From: Blattamonas nauphoetae
Lineage: Eukaryota; Preaxostyla; Oxymonadida
NCBI GenBank assembly: GCA_033064195.1
Contig: JARBJD010000040.1
Coordinates: 124,001-188,000 of the forward strand
Direction of reading: 5' to 3'
Length of the DNA stretch: 64,000 nt
How positions within the stretch are numbered: the stretch's first letter is position 1; each line of letters starts with the position of its first letter. A program made the position numbers and the translations under genes. Shown here piece after piece: positions 12,101 to 24,100 of this stretch. Below the pieces are notes generated by a model. It was not told the origin of the DNA, ran no database searches, and saw nothing but the letters and a program-made list of their open reading frames with translations.

Positions 12101-15100
12101 GAACGAGATGTGCAATGAACGATACATGTCTCCCATCGACATCTCCGGCACGACGATCAGCGGAACTTTCATTGTGAGTCGCGGTGGGAGAGTGTAGCAG
12201 ACGTTGACAGGTGCACTCATCACGACTTTGATCGGCGCTCGATCATACAACGAGTTGTCCACCATCTGCGAGGGAAGGATGGTTGTGCGGTTGAACGTCA
12301 ATCGAAGAAGCCCGATCTGGAAATCAGTGACAGGCGTGTGCAACTTCCAGTGAGGAATCAGATGCTCCACAGCGTTGTTGGTCTGTTCGTACGTGATGCT
12401 CGTCCCATACCCAGAAAACTTGTCGACTGACGCCTCTTTCGATTCACCCATCGTTTCCGCTGAACCAAACGGAACCTCGGAGATAGATGTGTCCTGGTGG
12501 TCTTTGTCTGTCGGACCAGACGGCGTGGATGCCTGTTTTGTTAAAATGGTCTCAAAGAACCGCATAAACTGAAGTCTGGATCGGCTGACAAGAGAGCGAT
12601 ATTCTGCGGCAAGTCGATGCAGGTCTTCGAGAGTCGTTCGATTGTGGATGTCCATTGTGAAGAGCGAATAAACAGTGTCGTTCGATGAGCTCATCGTGAA
12701 AGGAGTGCGAATGATTGAATTGATGTATCGATCAAGCGTGCTCTCGTCTCTGTACCCAACCAGGATCGACTGATTTCCGAGAATGTAGAGAGACATGACG
12801 TGTGAATAGGGTGACACGATCATTTTATATTCTGGAACGATGACATTCGATGTTGACGAGAGGATTGTTGATCCAATCGCGCTTGTGATTTGTGGCGAAG
12901 CCCCACATTGTGGCGACGATCCTGTCGAGAGATTGGAGTGTCCTGAGATGGACTGTGCGTGCATCCGAGTCTGTTTCTTGTCCAGCTTCATTTTTTGGCC
13001 AAGGGTTCCAACAAGTGTCCATGATCCGGTGATGAGATTGACACAGTAATAGAAGAGACTGTCCTTCTGAACAGCCGAATCGTCTTTCTTCCCCAAAAAC
13101 TGGCTCATCGACGTCAGATCAGCATCGACCTGCTTCTGCCCCTGCGACTTTTTCAGATCTCGTCGATTTCTGAATTGGGGCGGATTGGACAGAAGAGAGC
13201 ACAGCTTTTTCGAGAACGAGATTCTGAAAGCATGGTTTCCAAATAAATGTCCGCCCACTCCCCAATACACTGCATATGCAATGACGTTCTCGAGTGTCGA
13301 TTCGTAGTCGATGAACTGCTCAGTGCTATCTCTCAACGATGTGTCGACGAGCTTGCTGACGAGTGCTAAGGTGATCTTGTCGATGAGAGCGTTGATCATA
13401 ACACTGAAAAGGAGGATGCTGTTCTGAAAGAAGCGCTGCCGCTGGTTGTCGAATGTGCAGCGAGGGAGAGACTGAGTCGCATGAGCACGAGGCGTTGACA
13501 CGTAATTCTCGAGAAACATCGATCCAATCTGAAGAGCTCTCAGAAATGCGACAGCAGTGTTCGAGACAGTGGCAGAGAAGGCGCCAGCCATTGCCGAAGT
13601 CATCAGGGCAGACGCAGACATCGACGAGTTCATCAGGAAGCTCGTATAGAGATATTGAGAGATGATGTGATGTGCCCTGGCGAAGAGCGGATCGACAGGA
13701 TTGATCAGGTGAGAGGTGGTTGTGATGAGAGGCTGAATGAACAAGTCGGTGGGAACGACCATCACACGACAGATCCCCAGCAAATAATCAGGAACTGAGG
13801 AGAGGGAATCGGTCTCGATGATGAACTGGACATTCGGCGGGAACGAGACTTTGGTGTTGTTCGTCAAAGAGATGTTTCTGAACGATGAGTGCAGATGGTT
13901 GAGTGAATCTTGCAACATTTTCGTGTCCGGCATCTCTCCAATGACCTGATGTGTGTGATACGGAAACTCGTCCCTAAACAACTTCATATCGTGCGCGAGA
14001 ATGATCGACACAGCGCGATCGAGCAGACTGTTCATGCTCGACAGTGTTCTTGTCGCTGATGACGTAACCACTCCCGATTTCTTGTTAAACCCAGCTGTGC
14101 TGTCAGATTGGTTCAGGTAGGAAAGGTAGAGCGATGTCTGCAGCAGGTCTTCGAGGCGAGTGGAGCGTCTGAGCAGGGGATAGATCAGCTCGGCCCACTT
14201 TTGAGAATAATCGTCGCCTCGCTGTTCTGCGTTGTGAGACGGATGCCCTCCGAATTGGCGGAGGAGAGGAGGGGCAAAGGGCACAAAGGAAGACTGAGAC
14301 GAGCGTGTCGGTGTTGGCATGTCCAGAAGAACAATTGTCTGGTGTTGAGGATCTTGTGGAAGTTGTGAGAGTTGGTGCGCAACGATCTCCACAAGTCCTC
14401 GATTCCATTTGTGCTTCTCTGTCTTCTCTGAACCCAACGACGACTGAACTGTTCTGTTCTGCATCGCACCCTCCCACTGCAAGTGCGGATTGACATGGAG
14501 AATGTTCTCGAAATTGTTGGTCGTCGAGAGACGTTCAAACGTTGAGCTGTTCACATCGTCCATCACCAAATCAGCCGACGACGAGTACGATCCATAAAGA
14601 TGGTTCATGCTCAACGCAGACGGTGTCAGATGAACAACCTTCGTCCGGATCCCACACGCATTCTGCGACATTGCGAGAAGATGTGTGAGGAACGTCTTAC
14701 CACTTCCTGCTGGCCCGAGGAGGATGATTGGGTTGGCGAATGGGGTGGACACCTGCGTGAGACCTGGAGCGCTCCAGAGAGGATGGCGGATGGCCTCAGC
14801 GAGTTGGACAACCTTCCCACCGAGAGTGGCGACGAATGGATCGACTGATTTGGCGGCGCTGTTTCGATCAAACTGGAGAGTGGTGTTGCCTCCTCTTGCT
14901 TGCATTTTGGTGATGAATTTGAGTCTCTCACCAGAAATATCAGCCACAGTCGAGTCCATCAGGTGTCTCGCGTGTGTCGTCACCGTTTGGCTGTAAAGAG
15001 AGTCAATCACATTCTGTTTTTCCATTGTTTCCGCATCCTCCGAAGAGTGCAATGTCTTCGTGAAAAGATCAAACAGCCCAGAGAGCTGGTTTTCTATTCT

Positions 15101-18100
15101 ACCGCCGTGTGAGGACACCAGAAACTCGTTCATCTTCGACGTGAAATTGGTTGGGAGGACGTTATCAAGAGAGGTCAGTTCCTCCACCATCTGCGGGTAG
15201 ATGACGGGATACGAGAGGATTGATGAACCAAACGACGTCGAGAAGGCCATCACGTCGTCCAGATATCGCTTTTCGATTGGGGTGTGATACTTGAACCAGT
15301 CTGTCGTGAGAGGACGAGAGTTGGAGAGGAGTGAGTTTGCACCGCTATGTTGGGCACCGGGTGATAAATACACTTCTGCCACTTCGGGGAAGATCTTGAT
15401 GATGATGTGAATCATCGCGAGTAACTCCTGTTGAGACAGGTAGAGTTTTAAGAACTCCAGCAATGAGACGACAATAGCGACGTTTTCGATGATAAAGGTC
15501 AGAAGAGAGGCGAGATGTGTCTTCTTCTTATCGAACACGGCTTGCCGCTCTTTCTCGGGCGGCAGATCAGTGTCTTTGATGGTAATGTTCACAGACTTTA
15601 GATTGTTTGTGAGGAACTGGAGAAGCGGGTGTGGAATCTGTTGGTCTGGCATGCCTTCCATCGCCTCGACGACAGGAAGAATCGCCCTCGTCACCAATTC
15701 CGCATACGACGATGCAGTATGGCTCAGGTGAGTGATCAGACATTCCTCGAAGTGCTCCGACCTCACCGTCAGCTTGCTCAACTCTTCGTACACAACCATG
15801 ACACGAGCTGTGAGCTGATACGAATAAGTGAAGGCGTTCAACACAAAATGCATGTACAGCCTTCGATAGCTGTCTGAATCTGGGATGGGGATGGGGCGGA
15901 AGTGGGCGCGAATGTCGGCTGGGATTTCTTCCATTTTGGAGCGAGTCTGGAAATCGGTGAAGAAGAAGAAGCCGGGCTTTAGCTTGACATGCGACGAGGC
16001 GGAGAGTTGGATGGTTTGGTGGTCGTCTCTCACCGCTTCGAGGATTTTGGTGAAAGTGAACGAAATCTGATTCATGAAGTTGTGAGGAAGATTCTCCATT
16101 CCCTCGATCAACCCCCACTGCCCACATCCAACGATCCCTTCGATGAAAGATGGGAGAGTGTTGTTTGTGGAGGACTCGGAGTTGGCCATCAGGTGTCGGA
16201 TGTTCTTCCCGCAGATGATCCCAAACTCTCTCAGTCTGTCGTCGATCGTGAACGGTGATGGTCCGACCACCGACGAGAAATTCCCCATTTTCCGCTTTGT
16301 TGAATGGTGACTCGATTTTGAGGATGACATCCGTGACATGAACGAGGGGGGAACAACAGATGCGACACACTGCGCGAGACTCTGCCAGAATTCTGCAGCT
16401 CGGAAGAAACTTGTGATCAACGAGATGTTCGTCGATGCCTCAAACTGGATTTTGGGTTGGATAAAAACAGCCATATTCCAATCTTCAACCGCCGACAGCT
16501 GTTTGCCAAGATACTCGAATCCGTATCGGACAGGAACATGGCCGAACATGACTGTGGCAGCGACCGACTCGTATGGCGACTGCTTCTGTGACGTAATGGG
16601 TCGCTGAGAAGACGACACTGGCGGTTGGAGATGGTGTCCGTACTTCTTTTTGAATCTGTCGACGAGGAAGGGGGTGTTGTCGAAGAGGGTGATTGGGAAT
16701 GTGTTAGCGACAGACCCACAATTTTCAAACGCGATGGTTCCGCCGTGGGTGGGGTTTTGGTGGAAGAGGGCATACACATTCATCACCATCATCAGAGCCA
16801 CAATGGCCTGTTCCGCTTTCACAATGTCCAGCGGAGAGTGGAGGAGACCGATGAGAGATTGGAGTCTTTTGATGATTTCGGTGATGATGAATTCTGTGCC
16901 TTGCATTGTCTTCTTGATGGATGTGAGATCTGTGTCATCGTGGAAGACTGACCAATCGCATCTGTTGGAGATAGATTCGATGAAAGAGTGGATTTCAGTG
17001 TCCATCTCCTTCGTCTGTTTGTGATCGCTGAAAGAAAGGACTTTTGTAAGGTGTGTCTGCAGTGAGTTCAAGTTCGAATGGATGATATACGAAGCGAAGG
17101 AAAAGAACGAGAAAAAGACAGTCTGCGTGATGTTCTTTTGTAGATAGTCTGCAAGACTCTGCACATCATTCGGAACACTCATCCCAAACAGGTTTCGAAG
17201 AAGAGCGACCACGTGTCCGATTGTTTCGCCCGATTCCAACATGTCCTCAGAAATTCGATATCGGGGCATCTGGAAATCAGTGTCTGAAGAAGGAGGAGGA
17301 GGGGGAATAACAGATTTTGTTGTTGAGTGAGGGAAGAAGGCAGTTGGGAGGGCGAGAGTGGCTTTGACTGTATGCGCTTTGACGGCGAGGATGATGGCCT
17401 GTTCGACATCGCATAAGAACTGGACTGTGTCCCCACTCGATGTGTAAGTGATGGCTTTCTCAAACTTGAGGAACTCTCCCAGAACACCATAAACTCCAGT
17501 CACAAGGTAAGTGTGTATTGTGTGACCTGTGTTGTATGTGTTCGTGCCAGGAGTGAGATGCTGCGAGCCTGAGGTGGACGATGGTTGGTAGTTGATGTTT
17601 GGTGTCGTGCGGAACTGATCCAATGTCTCGCGAGGTGTGGCAGAGTCCTGTTTCGCCTGGAACGGGACGAGAGAGACGACAGAGAGTGTCTGTTTCCGGT
17701 CAATCCCATCAAATCCAAGTTTGCCAAACGAGGACATCGACTGCGAGTGTTTTGAAAAGTTTGGGTTCGAGTCTGATTTCGTCGAGTGTGTGGAATGTGG
17801 GGAGCGTGAAGTGACTTGTGTTTGGGGCGTCTTCGGAGAAATGGCGCTTTCTGTCAGAATGGAGACTTCTCGCGGACTGACAAGCTGGCTTTCCGCGTCG
17901 TGGTCGACGAAGGCACTGTCTTCAACGAAATCAGCGAAGACAGTGTTGACTGATTCTTTCTCTTCGACGGAGTGATTGCTGGCGTTTGGGACGTGTCTCG
18001 GAGAATCGAAGTTGGAGGGAGTGATTGTGTGACTTGTGTACGAACTGAAGGCTGTGGAATCGATCTCAATGAAAGCAAAAGATGTGATGTTTGGGAAGAA

Positions 18101-21100
18101 TGTGCTAATGAATCGATGGAAAGCTGCTGGCGACGATGCGTGTGACAAAACTTCGATAGCATCCGCTTCTGAGAGCAGACCAAGCTGTGGGAACGAATGG
18201 CGTTGTGTTTGGATGAAGTCGGTGAGGGCGTCCATGTGTTCATCAAACTGTGTATCCACATGAGACAGGAGTTGCACAATAAACTGTCCTTCGGCGAATG
18301 AATGGTACGGTGTTGGAGTCGTCTTGATCTGAGAAATGATCTGGTTCCAGACTTGACTCGTTCTGAGGAATTCGTGGAGTGGTTTATGGAGAATGACGGA
18401 ATTGCGAGGCGAAGAATAAAAAAGTGACAGCGAGACGAAGAGTTTCTGGGTGGTGTAGAGTTGAGAGAGGGGATCAGAGATGAATGTGAGGGTGCTGAGG
18501 AGCGTCTTGATCGTTTTGATGAAAGGATGGGACAATTTCGATGCCGACAATGTCTGCAGCTTCTCGATTGATTGTCGAGCGTGTGTGATGACATCCAAAA
18601 TCGACGATTCCGTGACTGTGTAAGTCATTCCAGTGTCAGTTTCGTCATCACTGTTGAACCCATCCTCGTACGACGTCGAGTGGACAAAGAAGTCACTCTG
18701 ATTCGAATGTGCAAAAGGAATGAGAACCAGCTTCTCTTCTTCAGTCCACCTCTTCACAATCTTGTTCAGATCGTTCTCGATCACCGCTTCCATATGGGCG
18801 CGTGCTTTGAGCGACAGAAAATGCTGTTTGTGGGTGTACACACGCGAGTCAATGATTACACCGATGGTCGGTGTGCCTGTTGGGTTTCCCTGTTCAACGA
18901 TCGTCGAATCACGAAGCAGCGGAAGGACGAGATCTGTCGCCAATTGGAGCCAATGCCTCTGCCGAAACTCATCTCTGTTGATGTCGAAAATCGTCTCGAA
19001 CACTCCTCTCAAACTGTCCACCTTTTTCGAAAATTGTCTCTCAACGTCCGTCTCACGCAGAGAAGGCGATGTCAGATGTCGGAGAGATCTCAGATGCTTC
19101 AGAATACCGATAAAAGTTCCGTACGTTTTGTGCTTCTCGATTGTATCAACTTCGCCGAACCTCGAAGCTTTGAGCGTCTCCTCAAACTCCAAATATTTTG
19201 GGATCCACTGAAACAGCGTCCCAAAATAGCGAATTCGCACAATAATCGTCTCAAAATCAACCTGATCAGTCGACTCTGTGTCCAGAAGTCTCTCCTGTTT
19301 GTTCAGCTTTCCCCAATATTTGATGTGGACGAGGCCTGTTTCGATGAAGACGTTGTTCATTCGACGGCGCGACTCAATCGACCCTTTCCGCATCGGAGTC
19401 TTCTCCAGAAGAGGCAGGATCGTGTTATAAGCGAGAATGACAACCGACATGGAGAGATTGAGAGTGTTTCTGTTGTCGTTCAGTCGTTCCATAATCCGCG
19501 CGTGTTTCGCATGCAATGTTGGTCGATGAAGTTGGATGATGGGAAGGTAACCGTTGAGTTTTTCAAGCTCTGCCGTCTCGGCCTGCAGTTGTGCAGTGAT
19601 GGCCGGGTTCAGAGGCCCAAAATTCGTGATGAGCTTCTGAAGGATGAGAAGCTGCTGTTCGTGCTGGATCTGCTTCTCCTGAACCTGCTCGATCTGTCGC
19701 AGGATGGTGGTGATCTGCAGCATCGAGTCTTTGATGTTCAACTTTGTCTGAGATGTCATGATGTCCGACACAAGACTGTCAGAAGAGACGAATTGAGAGA
19801 CTGTCTTGCGGAGGGGGGTGACCAGTGAAAGAATGTACAGCCGAGTGTTGGACGAGAAGGCCTGTTCGAAGAGCTGGATGGCCTCGTTCACAATGTCGTA
19901 CATTTGAGGAAGGAAGAACTCGTAGAAATCGAGAACCAGAGTGACTGTCACGATGACAGGCGAGAACAGCGTTCTGAGAATGGACAAGAGCGGTTTGGGA
20001 ACGTGTACTTTGTTCGTCGGCGGTGGAATGTTGGGCGACGCGTTTGAGCCGAGTGTGATGTTCAGCACACAAAACGCTTCACGCCAGACTTGCAGACGAG
20101 CGATGGATCGGACGAGGTATGTCTGCATCGCATCGAAGAGGGCCATTTGGACGTCTTCGTGGGTGTGTGCAGAATGATATTTGTGGATGTGGTTTGTGAG
20201 GGACACAAACGACATTGCTGTCGCTTCACAGAACGGGCAGGAATATGGATGTTCATCTGGAATGAAGAGACGTGTGGGACTTGTCGGGTCAGAAACGAAC
20301 GAAGAGGGAATGACCTCAAACTCCAAGTTCGGCGTGGTGATTGTTTCAACAATCTGATCCGGCGTGACCATCCACTGTCCTTGCCGTGTTGTGTACAGCC
20401 TGTCGTTCAGAGCGGCCCGTTCTTCGGCCGAGACAAGCGCGAACGAGGATGGAATTGTGAATGTTGGGTTGTCCTGAGCAATGTCTCTGTTTGTCATGAC
20501 AAGACTGAGTCTGGACAGCAGAGAGGACGGGTCGAGCATCAGAAGCGACTCCATCAAACAAAACCTTGCGATGAAAGGTTGGTTTGCTGAAGGAACGTTT
20601 GGAATGCCGCTGAGGAAAGAAAAAGTCATTTTGATTACACTCCGCGATGCCGAAAGTTCATCCCAGACAGTTGTGTTCAGTTGGGGTTCAGGAGCGACAG
20701 GAACAACAAGTATCTGGTCAGGAGACTCCAACCTCCACACACGTGCAGCGTAATTGAAGTCCCAATGATTGATCTGTCGCATGAGAGGGAAGAACTGGGC
20801 GACAGTGGCAGTGAGGTACTGATAGAACTCGGGCATTGTCGGAGTGAAGCTGAAGAAGGTTCTGTTGTATTTGACGTTGATCTTGACTTTCGGATAATCA
20901 CGAAGAGCTTCGATTAACGCTGCTGATGTCACTGGCGCGAAGAATGCGTTGAGTGACTTGAACGTGGAGAGGATGGACATGTGAATGGCTTGGATGAACA
21001 AATCCCAATACTGTGAGAAGATGGCCTCTGAAGCTGTGCGGATGACGTTAAATGTCGCTGCGTCTCCCAAAAACACTTTCTGAGCTTTGGCTGCGTCCGT

Positions 21101-24100
21101 TCTGATTTTGATCAGCAATGCTGATGGTTTCTTTGAAATATATCCCGTTTGGAGGAACTTCTTCTGCTCGGCCAGATGGAGGATGAGCTGGTTGGCTGTG
21201 TCCAACGTCACTTCGATGATGTCCTGGATGGCCTCCTCGAGCTCCTCGCCACTCTGCCGAAGACTGTACATCGTGTCTTGAATGGTTTGTTGTTCGACGA
21301 CGCCGTGAGACTTCAGGTCGGAGTCGGTCGAGGTTGAGATGAACTGCATCTGCGCAATCTTCATCAGCAGCGTGTCGAGATGCTCACCTCTCTGGACAAT
21401 GATGTCGTGGAATTCGAAGAACAGATTTCTCACCAACATCACAAATTGTGTCTCTGACGCACTGTTGTTGGCAAATGTAAAATTCTTGAAGTCGTACGTG
21501 TTCAGTTCGGTGACGACAGTGACAGGGACTTTGTACAGAGCAGCGAGATGAGGAGGGACGTTCCGGAGTGCAGCACCTCGCCGATGGAGGATGTTCATGA
21601 GGTAGAACTCCAGCGATGTTGTGAACCGATTCGCGCTGATCCATTCCTGTCGAGGCGGGAAGAGCTTCGCAATGCTTCTGTCCCTCTTGACAAGACGCAT
21701 CAGACGAGACATCTCAAACACCTCGTCCATGAAGTGGACAGGAAGATTGAAGTCCGGAATTATGAACACTTTCGTCGGGTCTGGCTGGTATCCGATGGAC
21801 GTGTGAGAATAAAAGCGTGGGTCGATGCGAGGTGAGTCGTTTTCGTCTTTTGTGAAAGTGTTTGGGCGAAAAACGATGACAGGAAGGTCTTTGTATTTGG
21901 CAGTGTCGCAATGCCACGAATCAACGAGTTGGGTGAGTGAACTGATCTTCCGAAATCGCAATGTTTTCAGCGCGAACGAGTGACTGTCGCGAAGTTTCTT
22001 CATCTGAATCGGAAATGAATCAAAGAACTGTTTGTACCCATCTTGAAGAGAGAGGACGGGAGAGCTCGGGAGATGGACGATGGCCGAAAGCTGAGAAATG
22101 AAATCATTCGGATCGAGCAGCTCTCTTTCCATGAACTGAATATTCATCAGCTCTGCGACCCCCTCTGGAATATGTCGAAGATAGAAAGTGTGGTTGTGCT
22201 TGGCATTTCGAAATGTGGGGATTGGGTGTGAGTCGGGATGGACGACGGATGATTCGGAGAGTGTTGAGAGGACAGACGTGGATGTTGAGAGAGGGAGATC
22301 TTGGCGCGTGCTTAGTCGCCGCCTGTGGAAGGGAAGGGAGGGAAGAAAAGGGGTGTGGGAGGAGGACACCAGACGAAGAATGGGAATGTCGAAAAGCGAG
22401 TCTAAAAAAGAAGTTTTGGGGTTCAGAGATTTGATGAGGGATGCGTTGAATTGTTGGAGGGCGTTTGCAGCGACGAGACCAGTTGCTGCAACGAAAGATT
22501 GGATGGATGACGAGTGTTTGGGTGAAGACTGCGCGACTTCCATCCATTCTGTGATCAGAGTCTTGATGGGGTCGTTCACACGTGACGTGGAAACATCTGC
22601 CGACGAAAACTGGAGTTGGGTGAGGTGATTTTGATATGACTTCAGAATTTCGCGTTCAAGTTCGTTCATATTCTCTGTTAGAACTTGTTGAGTGGTTGAA
22701 AAGATCTCCTGCGTCATAAAACAGCACAACTTCATTGCGTTGATTGTTTGGGTAAAAATCGATCGTAGTCGATATGCGATGGGAAGTTGATTACTGGAAG
22801 AGAAAAAGTGGATGTTGGAAAAGTCGTCGAGGTGTGAGAGTACGTCAGAGAAAAAGGAGATCCGTGTGTTTGTTGTGTGGACCAGTTCCGATAGGGAGTT
22901 GTAGAAAAGGTTCATACTGTGATCATCCGAATATAGTGAAGCAAATGAGCGGACCGAGCCAGAAGAATGGATTGGATGAACCTGGGATGGCCTCGGAGGT
23001 TTGGCGAATGATTTAGGGGAGCCTTCCGCCTCGAATGGGAGATTTACAGGCGACGGAAGTTGAGAAAAGGCTGTCTCAGGATAATGTATTAATGGGGAGT
23101 CTTGCTCAAAATAGTCAGGCGAGGACTGAAGCCCTTGGGAGATGTAACTTTGTCCGCGGATGATTTTTGCTTTGGGGACTATATGGTCGCCTTCGAGTTG
23201 TAAAACTGGCATTATTGTGGATTTTTGAATCGCTAAGAGGAAATCTTTGATCTGTTCCGTTAGTTCTAAGCTTTTCAGAACATTCTTGTGAAGAAGGTTG
23301 ACTCTCACTGGTAAAAACATTGATAGTGAAGATTGAGCTTCAGATGCATGGAATGCGACTCCAGATGTTTGTACTTCCTCACAAAACGATTCATATGATT
23401 GGTATTGGGTCATGAAAGGGTGATCCAAGTGGAACGTTACGCTTGAGTTGAATTCCGAGTCTGTTGCCACATCTGTACAAATAAACAGAGCTGATGAGAT
23501 CAGAAATCCAAAGAGATAGCATAAGAGTCGAGCAATAATGAGTGGGGACGACTGGATCTGCTCCTCAAGAGCAGCGATCAGTAGGTCGCTTTTCAGAACA
23601 TTTGTATTTCGATCGTAAAACATTCCAACGATAAGAGATCGATAAAATTTGTTAATGAGGACCACATCTCGCTCTTTTAAGAAGACAGGTGGAAGAGACG
23701 GTGAGGAATGGTGTCGCGGTGACTTGTCCACTTGTCGCGCGAAAAATTGGCGAGAAAGGTTCGTATACACCTCAGATGAGAAGGAAGCTGCTCGACCATC
23801 GCAAAGTTTGTCGAAGAAAACCGAGAATGATGGTGAATAGTCTCGAAAGACAGTTGGATCTTTGAGAAACGGATACGAAACGAACCCTGCGTGAAGGGGA
23901 ATATTTTGTTGTTGACTCTGAGATGACGATGGTGAAGAGTTGGGCGATGTGTTTGTTTGGACAGAAGATTGTTCCGAAAGGGCTCCTAGCGACTCGAAAT
24001 AGAAGTGAATATTCAAGCCATTCGTAAAATTGTACGGGTTGCACATTGATTTGAAAAATAGCAAAGGGGAGCCAGAAGGAACTGGAGGTTGATTTGATGG

